Part shown: one piece after another, positions 23,073 to 31,568 of the stretch
Layout: the number at the start of each line of letters is the position of its first letter
Numbering within the stretch: the stretch's first letter is position 1
Source: UBA5794 sp963714375
GTDB lineage: Bacteria > Actinomycetota > Acidimicrobiia > Spongiisociales > UBA5794
Assembly: GCA_963714375.1 (NCBI GenBank)
Contig: CAVQOG010000008.1
Coordinates: forward strand, 682,001-746,000
Length of the DNA: 64,000 nucleotides
Direction of reading: 5' to 3'
The notes under the pieces: generated by a model
The model's input: only the letters and a program-made list of their open reading frames with translations
The model's database searches: none
Told to the model about the DNA's origin: nothing
Position numbers and translations under genes: made by a program

Positions 23073-24386
23073 TCAAGCGTTCGAGAAGTCCCAATTCGCT
23101 CGCGACGCTCGCGCCGTGTCGACGTCGACTCGCGCCAACAGGACAAGTCCCACGACGAAGAACACCCCAACCGATAGGATCGCGGTCCTCCCATCTGTCG
23201 CGGCACTGACGACACCAAACACCAGGGGACCGACACCCGAGAGCTTGTTGAACACCGAGAAGAATCCGAAGAACTCGGCGGATGCCTCTTCAGGGATCAT
23301 CGTCCCATAGAGCGAGCGGCTGAGAGCCTGCACACCACCGAGGACAAAGCCAACCACGGCCGCAAGCGCCCAGAAGCTGACCGCTGAATCTTCAGGAATG
23401 AAGTACGCAGCGGCAGCAATCCCGACCCAGACGACGAGGGAAATCATGATTGCCCGCTTCGGACCGGTATGACCCGAGATGATCCCAAACATGAAGGCAC
23501 CGGCGACGGCGATCAGCTGGACTATGAGAAACGCAATCCCGATGTCGGTGATGGACAGGTTGAGCGTGTCCTCGGCGTATGGGCCCGACACTGCGATCAC
23601 GGTGCCAACGCCGGAGTTGTAGATGATGAACGCAACGACGAAGAGAAGGAGTTGTGGAAATTGGCGCAGGCGCCTTGTGGTCAGCATTGTTCGCTGGAAC
23701 CCGACGCGGGCGTAGTCGCCCATCGATCGTTTGTTACCGCCCTGCCCATCGCGGGGGAGGCGAGCCAGCGTGATGGTTGAGAATCCGATCCACCACAGCC
23801 CTGACCCAAAGATGGCGATGCGGGCGGCGAGCGACTCCGTCAGGAAGTCTGTTGTTGGCTCCTCGCTCGAGAACATGATGAGCACCAACGCGATCGCGAG
23901 GTATATGCCTCCACCGAGATAGCCAAGCGCAAACCCCTTCGATGAGACTTTGTCGATGGTGTCATCGGTTGTGATGTCAGGCAGGAATCCGTCGTAGAAC
24001 ACGTTTGCAGCAACGAACCCGAACTGGGAAACGACGACGATGACGAGGAACAGCGGCACCTGGCCGTTGGGAACAAACGGGATGACGAGTGTGGCTATGG
24101 CTCCCAGGATCGCAAAGTTGCGCAGCATGCGACGTTTCGAGTCCGAATAGTCGGCAACCGCGCCAAGGATCGGCATTGCGAGCAGGAGGACGATTGACCC
24201 GAGACCGATCAGGATCGCAAACAGCGACTGCCCCGACAAGCCCCAATAGGTGTCGCCCGACATGATCGTTCCTGTGAAGAACGCTCCGACGACTGCCCCG
24301 AAGATGGTGATGTAGGCAGAGTTTGCCCAGTCGTACATCGCCCATCCGAAGATGGTCCGCTTGTCGTTGCGGTATGTGTCAGGCAC
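23073..24386 (-). CDS. UMF1-family MFS permease (Atg22-like)
   Basis: About 437 residues from GTG 24386, which has GTAGGAG 7 nt upstream; the frame stays open to TTG 24449. Twelve or so membrane helices are visible. The hallmark WAMYDWANSAYITIF opens the first helix, and the PILGAVADYSDSKRRML loop is the UMF1 equivalent of the MFS A-motif. Members of this family export unknown solutes (amino acids in yeast Atg22). The gene sits just downstream of the broken epimerase, whose 3' end is duplicated in this gene's upstream region. Its stop is 29 bp from the metYX -35 box. Confidence 0.88.
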   Translation of the reverse strand: MPDTYRNDKRTIFGWAMYDWANSAYITIFGAVVGAFFTGTIMSGDTYWGLSGQSLFAILIGLGSIVLLLAMPILGAVADYSDSKRRMLRNFAILGAIATLVIPFVPNGQVPLFLVIVVVSQFGFVAANVFYDGFLPDITTDDTIDKVSSKGFALGYLGGGIYLAIALVLIMFSSEEPTTDFLTESLAARIAIFGSGLWWIGFSTITLARLPRDGQGGNKRSMGDYARVGFQRTMLTTRRLRQFPQLLLFVVAFIIYNSGVGTVIAVSGPYAEDTLNLSITDIGIAFLIVQLIAVAGAFMFGIISGHTGPKRAIMISLVVWVGIAAAAYFIPEDSAVSFWALAAVVGFVLGGVQALSRSLYGTMIPEEASAEFFGFFSVFNKLSGVGPLVFGVVSAATDGRTAILSVGVFFVVGLVLLARVDVDTARASRANWDFSNA

Positions 24387-24447
24387 CCGTGCTCCTACCT
24401 TGGAATTGCGACCGACCATAGCCGTCGCGTCGGTGGCGATGTTGGGC

Positions 24448-24680
24448 AAAGTGGGGTCTATGACTGGGGTCTATTGCGGGTTGTGCTTGCCCACCTGACG
24501 ATCAACCAGCCCGGCTTCGACTGCCCATCTGTAGATGTCGGATAGAGACTGTTCGGTGATAAGCAAAAAAAAGTGGGGTCTATGACTGGGGTCTATTGCG
24601 GGTTGTGCTTGCCCACCTGACGATCAACCAGCCCGGCTTCGACTGCCCATCTGTAGATGTCGGATAGAGACTGTTCGGTG
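24448..24680. repeat. 111-bp direct duplication of the epimerase 3' end
   Basis: 24448-24558 and 24570-24680 appear identical over 111 bp, separated by 11 nt (ATAAGCAAAAA). The right copy contains the last codons and TAG-proximal end of the epimerase gene; the left copy lies between that gene and the MFS gene. Either a real tandem duplication or a contig-join artefact. Confidence 0.85.
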
Positions 24681-25693
24681 GATCGAGGCTGATACCCGAG
24701 TTCGGCTGCTGCCTTTGCGCTGGAGACGGTCGGATCGAACCGAAGGGCGTGCAGCGACTCGGTTGTGAACCAAAGCGGATCCTTTGTCCGGCGGCTGACA
24801 ACATTGGCGAGGGGAGTGACCGTCCGAGCCATCCACATCGGCAGGTTGACCTTCGGCCGCGCGGTCCCAGATACACGTTCTGCAATCTCGCTGAGCTGTC
24901 GAAGCGTTTGGTGATGCCCAGACAGGAGGTAGTTCTCGCCGGTCCGGCCGTTCTCACCGGCAGCGATCATCCCAGACACAACATCTCGGACGTCCACCCA
25001 GTCGAACCCGCCATCCACAAGAGCTGGGAGGCGACCTGTGAACATGGCAAGCAGCATCGTATTGATTCGTGATTGGGAGTGGTCCTGGGGGCCACATATC
25101 CCGGTGGGGTTGACAATCACTGCGTTCAGGCCCAGGGCGATGACCTTGTGAAGTTCCACCTCACCAGCAGCCTTCGATAGGTCATATGCGGGGCGGTTCG
25201 GGTTCGTGGCTTTGGGGGCATCCTCGGTGAGGTGATCGACCGCGAGAGAATCGACCGCTCGAGATCGAATGCGTGCACGGAGCTGCAGTGGACAAATCGT
25301 CCAATACCAGCTTCGAGCGAAGCCTCAGCCACATTGCGAACACCGTCGACGTTGACACGGCGCAATATTCCCGTCGGATCGCCGGTGACTGAGATCACCG
25401 CTGCGAGGTGGTAGACGAGGTCGACTCCTTGGAGAGCTGCTATTACCTGGTCGCGGTCCAGGACATCGACCGTGCTCCATTCGAGGTCGAGATCGTCGAG
25501 TCCGGGGTTTCGGACACGATCAAGGCAGCGGACGGTATGACCTGCGGCCGCGAGATTTCGGGTGAGGGAGCTTCCGACGAATCCGGATGCTCCTGTGATG
25601 GCGATCCGCATTCCGAAGATATGAAGCCGCGAGATTTCGGGTGAGGGAGCTTCCGACGAATCCGGATGCTCCTGTGATGGCGATCCGCATTCC
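24593..25693 (-). pseudogene. NAD-dependent epimerase/dehydratase (extended SDR), frameshifted
   Basis: Two overlapping frames together make one extended SDR. The N-terminal part (ATG 25614 or 25693) has the MRIAITGASGFVGSSLTRNL Rossmann start, the VDLVYHLAAV strand and the RFVHCSSVHAFDLER active-site Ser. The C-terminal part (frame 24593-25159) has VNPTGICGP, DWVDVRDVVSGM and a NYLLSG segment. Near 25241-25255 the frame is lost by one base, and the Tyr-x-x-x-Lys (AYDLSK) is only in the second frame. The first 68 bp are also duplicated, so translation from 25693 runs out of frame after 22 codons. An intact relative lies at 40955-41929. Confidence 0.8.
25547..25693. repeat. 68-bp direct duplication of the epimerase 5' end
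   Basis: 25547-25614 and 25626-25693 appear identical over 68 bp, 11 nt apart. Each encodes the first ~22 residues (MRIAITGASGFVGSS...). The 79-bp spacing is not a multiple of three, so the outer start cannot lead into the body of the gene. Confidence 0.85.
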
Positions 25694-25794
25694 CGCAAGA
25701 TACTCGCAGCAGGGAACCGCGCTTGGCAGGTAGCTGAGCAAGCGTGTGGGTGTCACATCGCTTTCTTGGGTTCCGCTGTAGCCTGCCGATCGCC

Positions 25795-27180
25795 ATGAAC
25801 CACACATTCCGTCGCTTGCTTGTCGCGCTCACGATCGTCGCTGTTGCCCTCGTCGCTGCCTCATGTGACCGGGGAGGGTCCACCACCAGTACTGCATCGG
25901 GTGGAACCTCCGGACCCGGTGGGACCAACCCAGGCGCTACCACGACGACCTACGAGACCATTGCATCGATTGCCGCCAATCAGGTTCCCGGAACTCACTC
26001 GCCATCAATCTCTGACGAACTCGACGCCGAGATGAGAGTTGATATCGGTCTGCTCATGCTCGCCGCAGAAGAGTCCCGAGCATTGCCCTTCCTTGAGATT
26101 CCAACGGTGACAATCCTCGATCAAGCCGAGTTCCAGGCACGCGTCGCCGCCGATGTCGCCGAAGATCTCGATTCGACCCATCTGGCAAACAACCAGAAGA
26201 TGTTCGAGCTGATGGGCATGCTCGACGGGCAGACCGATCTTGGAGAATTGCTCGTCGAACTCTACGCCGAGCAGGTGCTCGGCTTCTACGACGGCGAAAC
26301 CAAAGAGATCGTTGTTCCCGCTGCCCCCGACGGATTCAGCGCATACCAGCGGATCACGATTGTCCATGAACTCGTGCACGCGCTCACTGATCAGCATTTC
26401 GACTTCAATCCCGAATTCGAACGTCGATCTGATGAGGGGAACATCGACGACGCCTCAGCACTCCTTGCGGTGGTCGAGGGCGATGCGACCTACCAACAGT
26501 TCCTGTATATCCAGAACATGGATCCTACCGATGCTGTCCAAGCAGCCCTTGAAGCGCTGTCGTTTGATTCCACGACTCTTGACAGCGCACCAACCTGGGT
26601 CGGCCTGGACCTGGCGTTCCCGTACGAACAGGGCCTCGTGTTCGTACGCGAGATCATGGCCGACGACGGCCTCAAGGGAGTGGACGAGGTCTATCAGGAC
26701 TTGCCGACGACCACGGAACAGATCCTGGACCCCAACAAGTACATTCGTCGAGAAGATCCCGAACCGCTCGATCCCGTTTCTGTGACCCTCCCGGGCTGGG
26801 AAATTCACGAAGACGCGTCGTGGGGTGAGTGGGGGGTGCGCCTGATCCTTACCGATACGGTGACGCCGGGAATGGTCACACAGGCTGCAGCCGGATGGGG
26901 GAACGACTCGTATCGCACCCTTATCAACGGGGACGACATCGCGATGGCTTGGAGCTACCTCGCCGAGACCGACGAAGATGCCGAGGACCTCGTCAATGCC
27001 CTCATAGTGCATGCACGCGAGAGGATGGGCGCAACTTCGTCGCGCGAATCGGGCGGCGGGCTCGTACTTGAAGGTGACGGGATATACGTGTTCATCGACC
27101 GGATGGACGACCACTTCGTCTTCATAGCCTCGACCGACACCGACGCCGGAGTCTCGCTCCGATCCCAAATGGGAGTGTGA
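25795..27180 (+). CDS. putative lipoprotein zinc metallopeptidase
   Basis: 461 residues from ATG 25795. The N terminus MNHTFRRLLVALTIVAVALVAASC is a lipoprotein-type signal with Cys at about residue 24 (the -3 position is Ala, a weak lipobox), followed by a Gly/Ser/Thr linker. Near residue 197 is an HExxH motif (TIVHELVHALTDQHFDFN), and NIDDASALLAVVEGDATY further on offers a Glu as third zinc ligand. The architecture suggests an extracytoplasmic membrane-tethered peptidase. I do not recognise a named family. It is divergent from the broken epimerase. Confidence 0.75.
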   Translation: MNHTFRRLLVALTIVAVALVAASCDRGGSTTSTASGGTSGPGGTNPGATTTTYETIASIAANQVPGTHSPSISDELDAEMRVDIGLLMLAAEESRALPFLEIPTVTILDQAEFQARVAADVAEDLDSTHLANNQKMFELMGMLDGQTDLGELLVELYAEQVLGFYDGETKEIVVPAAPDGFSAYQRITIVHELVHALTDQHFDFNPEFERRSDEGNIDDASALLAVVEGDATYQQFLYIQNMDPTDAVQAALEALSFDSTTLDSAPTWVGLDLAFPYEQGLVFVREIMADDGLKGVDEVYQDLPTTTEQILDPNKYIRREDPEPLDPVSVTLPGWEIHEDASWGEWGVRLILTDTVTPGMVTQAAAGWGNDSYRTLINGDDIAMAWSYLAETDEDAEDLVNALIVHARERMGATSSRESGGGLVLEGDGIYVFIDRMDDHFVFIASTDTDAGVSLRSQMGV

Positions 27181-27250
27181 GGGGCTCGCTTCGCTCGCTG
27201 CTTTCAGCTTTCAGCTTGCGGCTGGCCAGCCATCGAGGAATCCTCGGGCA

Positions 27251-27297
27251 TTCTTTGGGCCACAGCCCACCGTCACGGTCGGTTCTTACCCTGGGTA
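27251..27297 (+). repeat. three-palindrome intergenic repeat, copy 6
   Basis: A 47-bp copy that stops at GGGTA and lacks the GCG end. The first dyad is GGGC-CACA-GCCC, so its loop is inverted relative to the others while the stem is kept. It is between the convergent metallopeptidase and bL37 genes. The 60 bp before it (27181-27240) hold degenerate CTTTCAG-type short repeats and nothing else recognisable. Confidence 0.83.
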
Positions 27298-27415
27298 TGA
27301 ATCCGGTTGTCTGAATAGTGGCTGCTGAATCCGAACGGAGGCCTTGAACGCGGGCGCGAGAGGCCGTATATCTGTCAGAAACGGGAATACGACGGCGTCA
27401 GACGGGCCGAAGCGG

Positions 27416-27499
27416 TTAGCCGCGGCCTGCGTTTGGCTTGCGGCCGTGGTTCGCTTTCGAGCGACGGGCGCGGAGTTTGCGTCTTTTTGCCTTTGCCAT
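27416..27499 (-). CDS. large-subunit ribosomal protein bL37
   Basis: A 27-residue, very basic peptide, MAKAKRRKLRARRSKANHGR and onward to KPNAGRG. It starts at ATG 27499 and ends at TAA 27416-27418. The C-terminal ANHGRKPNA matches the conserved ANHGKRPNA tail of the ~24-residue actinobacterial ribosomal protein bL37 described from mycobacterial ribosomes. No clear Shine-Dalgarno site is visible upstream. It lies within a longer minus-strand frame that is otherwise a shadow, so automatic callers may miss it. Confidence 0.8.
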   Translation of the reverse strand: MAKAKRRKLRARRSKANHGRKPNAGRG

Positions 27500-27526
27500 A
27501 GTCGTTGAAGAATACCGAAGAGAGCG

Positions 27527-27931
27527 ATGTATCGGCGATTAACCATCTGCTGGCCCCTGGGAAGGCTCGACGGCGTGGTTGTTGCGACGTCGTTTGTCGA
27601 CCGCTTACTTGGGCTGCGACGCCGCGGCATTGGGGCTCTGATCATTGATACACCTTCGGTTCACACGTTCGGGATGCGGGAACCCATCGTTGTGGTTGAG
27701 ACCACCCTGTTTGGGGTTGTGACCGGTGTCCACCACGTTGCACCGCGTCGCATTCATCGCCGATCCAACGGGGGACCATTGCTTGAGATTCGGGCAGGTA
27801 CGATTCCACCGAACATCGGGGACCGGCTCACGCTCCTACCATGCCCATCCGATGGACAGGACACCAGGCACTCTCATTCTTTGCGCGACTCCGATCGGCA
27901 ACCTCGGAGATATCAGCGAGCGGCTCGCTGA
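27527..27931 (+). CDS. DUF192-family protein
   Basis: 134 residues from ATG 27527. The core resembles DUF192: FVDRLLGLRRRGIGALIIDT, then VHTFGMREPIVVV (the family's FWM/HTFGM-PIDVVF segment), and a C-terminal LLEIRAGTIPPNIGDRL like the LE-(L)PAG-x5-GD-L ending of the family. Residues after about 100 overlap the start of rsmI in another frame and may be non-conserved. Function of the family is unknown; members are often secreted, but no signal peptide is evident here. Confidence 0.65.
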   Translation: MYRRLTICWPLGRLDGVVVATSFVDRLLGLRRRGIGALIIDTPSVHTFGMREPIVVVETTLFGVVTGVHHVAPRRIHRRSNGGPLLEIRAGTIPPNIGDRLTLLPCPSDGQDTRHSHSLRDSDRQPRRYQRAAR

Positions 27932-28700
27932 AACCTTGTCTGGCGTCGATGTAGTTTTCGCTGAGGACACCCGCAGGACCGGGCAATTGCTTGCCCACCT
28001 CGGGATCTCCAAACCCATGCGCAGTTACTTCGCTGGAAACGAAAGAGCCAGAAACACCGAACTTGTGGAGCTCCTCGGCGATGGACAGACCATTGCGTTG
28101 GTATCGGATGCCGGCATGCCTGCGGTTTCCGATCCCGGATCGAGCGCCGTGGCGGCAGCATGCGACGCAGGGGCCGTCGTGACGGCGATCCCGGGGCCGA
28201 GCGCTCCGATCATGGCCATCGCCGTGTCGGGGTTCTCTGGCGACCGTTTCGTCTTCGAGGGATTCCTGCCACGCAAGGGAAGGGAGCGAGTGGATCGAAT
28301 CGCTTCCGTAGCGTCGGACGAACGCACAACCGTGCTCTTTGCTGCGACCCGGAGAGTTGCGAAGGATCTCTCTGACATCGCTGCATCTGTGGAGAGTCAG
28401 CGCCGTGTAGTTGTCACAAGGGAATTGACAAAACTACACGAAGAGGTGTGGCGTGGAACGGTTGCTGGTGCTGCTGCGCATTGGGACGGAGACGTCGAGC
28501 CACGTGGCGAATTCACGATCGTGATCGAAGGCGCCCCGGCGCCAACTCAGGATCTTTCCGCCGCCACCGAGGCAGCTCTCGCACTGATCGAATCAGGAAC
28601 GTCACCATCGGCCGCGGTCAAGACGATCGCAGTGTCGAGCGGTGTCAGTAGACGCGAACTATACGAACGTGTGGTCGCCGCTCGCAGCCAAAGCCAATAG
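27852..28700 (+). CDS. rsmI: 16S rRNA (cytidine1402-2'-O)-methyltransferase
   Basis: 282 residues from ATG 27852. An SAM-dependent tetrapyrrole-methylase-fold enzyme that 2'-O-methylates C1402 of 16S rRNA. Motifs: LILCATPIGNLGDISERL at the N terminus, VVFAEDTRRTGQLLAHLGI, the ALVSDAGMPAVSDPGS segment and the AIPGPSAPIMAIAVSGF loop. The C-terminal SVSSG-type helix-turn-helix (SAAVKTIAVSSGVSRRELY) is also as expected. Its start overlaps the DUF192 gene by 80 bases. Confidence 0.95.
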   Translation: MDRTPGTLILCATPIGNLGDISERLAETLSGVDVVFAEDTRRTGQLLAHLGISKPMRSYFAGNERARNTELVELLGDGQTIALVSDAGMPAVSDPGSSAVAAACDAGAVVTAIPGPSAPIMAIAVSGFSGDRFVFEGFLPRKGRERVDRIASVASDERTTVLFAATRRVAKDLSDIAASVESQRRVVVTRELTKLHEEVWRGTVAGAAAHWDGDVEPRGEFTIVIEGAPAPTQDLSAATEAALALIESGTSPSAAVKTIAVSSGVSRRELYERVVAARSQSQ

Positions 28701-28707
28701 CTAAAGG

Positions 28708-28944
28708 CTAATTCTGCAGATTTCCCCGGCAGTCGACGCACACGCCACGGCCGTGATATTCGCGCAGATCTTCGGTCCCCTCACAGAAGATGCAGGTCGC
28801 GTCAAGCTTGCGTAGGACGATGCCGCTGTTCTCCACGCTGATGGCAAGTTCGTCACCTTCGTGGATATTGAACAGACGTCGCGTCTCGGCCGGAACAACG
28901 ATCCGGCCAAGGTCATCGATCTTTCTGACGATGAGAGTGTCCAC
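28708..28944 (-). CDS. AbrB-type DNA-binding protein with C-terminal zinc-ribbon
   Basis: 78 residues from GTG 28944 (GGAGA 5 nt upstream; a TTG at 28959 is an alternative). The N-terminal TLIVRKIDDLGRIVVPAETRRLFNIHEGDELAI is a swapped-hairpin AbrB/SpoVT DNA-binding domain. The C-terminal half has CIFCEG...CVDCRG, two CxxC pairs consistent with a zinc ribbon. It probably acts as a dimeric or tetrameric transition-state-type regulator. It is divergent from metG (155 bp) and convergent with rsmI. Confidence 0.85.
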   Translation of the reverse strand: MDTLIVRKIDDLGRIVVPAETRRLFNIHEGDELAISVENSGIVLRKLDATCIFCEGTEDLREYHGRGVCVDCRGNLQN

Positions 28945-29099
28945 GGTTTCTCCAATCAAGGGGTCCTCGATGCGCCATCGGTCGGTGGTCCGATCGCGTG
29001 CTGTGGGTTTGCAATCCTACCGGCCTTCAGACACACCGGTTTACGTTGTCAGCGCCACGGTGATGTCGGGACACGATCGGTCGCCGGTACCATCGATGC

Positions 29100-30755
29100 A
29101 TGACCTCACAGGAACCGACCAAGGTACTCGTCGCCGTGGCGTGGCCGTACGCGCAGGGGCCGCTGCACATTGGCCACATCGCAGGTGCGTACCTGCCGCC
29201 AGACATCTTCGCCAGATATCACAGGTCGATCGGCGACGATGTCCTGATGGTTTCGGGATCCGATGTCCACGGAACGCCAATCATGGTCAAGGCAGACGAG
29301 CTTGGCGTGAGTCCGCAGGAGATCGTTGGCAAATACCACCCGGAGTTTCTGACGTACTGGGACGACCTCGACATCCAATTTGATCTCTTCACAACCACGG
29401 GTACCGATACGCACCGGCGTGTCGTCCAAGGCTTCTTCATGACACTTCTCGAGAATGGCTATCTCTACGCAGAGACCTCCGAGCAGCTCTACGACGAACA
29501 GGCGCAGCGCTTCCTTCCCGACCGATATGTCGAAGGTACATGCCCACATTGTGGGTATGGCAACGCTCGGGGTGATCAATGCGACAACTGCGGCAAGACG
29601 CTTGATCCAACCGATCTGGTCGACCCAACGAGCAAGTTCTCAGGCACGACGCCTGTCCTGCGTGAAACGGAGCACTACAACTGGAAGCTGAGCGAGTTCA
29701 ACGAGCCAATGCTCGAATGGCTCAACAGCCGTGAGGGCTGGCGGCCCCATGTGCTCAACTTTGCGATCGGCATGGTGACCGATGGGCTCCATGATCGTGC
29801 ATTCACCAGAGACCTTGAGTGGGGGATCCCGCTGCCGGTGGACGATATCGGCCCTGGAAAGTCGATCTACGTCTGGTGGGAGGCGGTCATGGGATACCTC
29901 TCTGCTCCCCAGGAATGGGCCGAGATCCAAGGAACGCCCGATGCATGGAAGGAATGGTGGCTCAATCCCGATGCCGAGTCGTACTACTTCGTCGGGAAGG
30001 ACAACATCCCGTTCCACGCCATCTACTGGCCAGCGCTTCTCATGGGCCACGGCGATCTCAATCTTCCGACCGACGTGCCAGCAAACCAGTACGTGACATT
30101 CGGGGGTCGCAAAGCATCCAAGTCAACGGGTGTCGGCAAGCCGTTGTCGTGGTACCTGGATACGTTTGAGTCTGATCCGCTTCGATACGCGATCGCTCAG
30201 AGCCTTCCCGAGTCAAATGACAGCGAATTGACCGACGATGAGATTGCTCGCCGTATCAACGATGAGCTTGTGGCAACCTGGGGAAACCTCGTAAACCGTG
30301 TCGTTGCCATGACCGGTCGGTACTTCGACGGTGTTGTCCCCGTTGCTGGCGACCTGTCAGATGCCGACGATCGGGCCATTGCCGCCCGTTTGGCGACCCT
30401 CGATGAAGTTGGGATGTTCATTTCTGAGGTGAAGCTGCGTGCTGGGATTGCCAGAGCCATGCAGGGGGCACAGGAAGCCAACATATACCTGAACGATCTC
30501 GCTCCCTGGAAGACTGCCAAGACGGATATGGAACGAACCGGGACGACCCTGTGGGTTGCGTTGCAGGTGATCGCAGCGAACGCTGTTGCACTCTCGCCCT
30601 ACCTCCCAGCGACGTCACGCTCCGTGCTCAGAGCCCTCGGCGTTCTTGCACCGGATGATTCCATTGCATGGACTGCGCCGACCGTTGCATCCGGCACCAA
30701 GCTCGGTGAGTTGCCCCCGCTGTTTGCAAAGGTCGAACTCGAACCTGAGGTGTAG
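29100..30755 (+). CDS. metG: methionyl-tRNA synthetase
   Basis: 551 residues, class I synthetase charging tRNA-Met. HIGH is PLHIGHIAGAYLP near residue 20. The connective-peptide zinc knuckle is CPHCGYGNARGDQCDNC (about 143-159), and the KMSKS loop is GRKASKSTG near residue 339. The C-terminal anticodon-binding helical bundle follows and there is no extra tRNA-binding domain. It heads the metG-tatD-rsmA-ispE block. Its charging activity is what the upstream metYX attenuator would sense. Confidence 0.97.
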   Translation: MTSQEPTKVLVAVAWPYAQGPLHIGHIAGAYLPPDIFARYHRSIGDDVLMVSGSDVHGTPIMVKADELGVSPQEIVGKYHPEFLTYWDDLDIQFDLFTTTGTDTHRRVVQGFFMTLLENGYLYAETSEQLYDEQAQRFLPDRYVEGTCPHCGYGNARGDQCDNCGKTLDPTDLVDPTSKFSGTTPVLRETEHYNWKLSEFNEPMLEWLNSREGWRPHVLNFAIGMVTDGLHDRAFTRDLEWGIPLPVDDIGPGKSIYVWWEAVMGYLSAPQEWAEIQGTPDAWKEWWLNPDAESYYFVGKDNIPFHAIYWPALLMGHGDLNLPTDVPANQYVTFGGRKASKSTGVGKPLSWYLDTFESDPLRYAIAQSLPESNDSELTDDEIARRINDELVATWGNLVNRVVAMTGRYFDGVVPVAGDLSDADDRAIAARLATLDEVGMFISEVKLRAGIARAMQGAQEANIYLNDLAPWKTAKTDMERTGTTLWVALQVIAANAVALSPYLPATSRSVLRALGVLAPDDSIAWTAPTVASGTKLGELPPLFAKVELEPEV

Positions 30756-30758
30756 ACG

Positions 30759-31568
30759 GTGACAGACCATTCCGAGGACACGCGCAATCCGAATGATGGA
30801 CCAAGTGGAGGTACAAGGTGGGTGGATACCCACGGGCACCTCTTCCTCATCGAGGATCCGGTCGAGGCGGTTCTCAGCCGAGCCTCGGATCAGGGTGTCG
30901 AATGGCTGGTCTGCCCAGGAGTTGACGAGGCAACTTCACGCGCCAGTGAGCTACTCGCCCGAACACACCCTGGAAAGGTGCTGTGGTCAGCAGGACTCCA
31001 TCCACACGACGCATCGCTCTGGCCGAACCAGGGTGACCACATCGCTCAGATGGCGAGAAGCGCCGATGCGGTCGGTGAATGTGGTCTCGACTACTACCGA
31101 AACCTCTCTCCAAAACAGGATCAGGTGGCGGCGTTCGCAGACCAGCTGTCGCTCGCTGCAGCATTGGACAAACCGATCATCATCCATTGCCGCGATGCCT
31201 TTTCTGAGGTTTACGACATGCTCGAACAGGCTCAGATCGGGGAATCTGCGGTCCTGCACTGTTGGACTGGCGGTCCGAAATGGACGAAGAGGTTCGATGC
31301 GCTCGGGGTAACGTTCTCATTTGCTGGCCCGATCACATACACAACGGGCGACACCCTCAGACTCGGTGCGGCGCAGGCGCCTCCCGAGCGCACGATGGTC
31401 GAGACGGATAGTCCCTATCTGACGCCCGAACCGTTGCGAGGAAAAAGCAACGAGCCAGCAAATGTTCACCTGACCGGGGCCAGACTTGCCGAAGTCTGGG
31501 GAACAACGGTTGAGCATGTTTCACAACTCACGACAGCCACGGCACAGCGAGTGTTCGACCATGCCTGA
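30759..31568 (+). CDS. tatD: TatD-family metal-dependent hydrolase (DNase)
   Basis: 269 residues, TIM-barrel metallohydrolase. Metal ligands: His pair in WVDTHGHLF (note DTHGH where DTHCH is usual), Glu in AVGECGLDYY, His in IIHCRDAF, His in VLHCWTGG and Asp in VETDSPYLTPEP. The start is GTG 30759, 3 bp after metG. The first ~20 residues (EDTRNPNDGPSGG) precede the barrel. Role inferred: 3'-5' exonuclease in DNA quality control. Confidence 0.93.
   Translation: MTDHSEDTRNPNDGPSGGTRWVDTHGHLFLIEDPVEAVLSRASDQGVEWLVCPGVDEATSRASELLARTHPGKVLWSAGLHPHDASLWPNQGDHIAQMARSADAVGECGLDYYRNLSPKQDQVAAFADQLSLAAALDKPIIIHCRDAFSEVYDMLEQAQIGESAVLHCWTGGPKWTKRFDALGVTFSFAGPITYTTGDTLRLGAAQAPPERTMVETDSPYLTPEPLRGKSNEPANVHLTGARLAEVWGTTVEHVSQLTTATAQRVFDHA

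Noticed and set aside
27286..27645. 119-codon minus-strand ORF
   Set aside because: No protein-like features; the real gene here is the 27-codon bL37 in a different frame.
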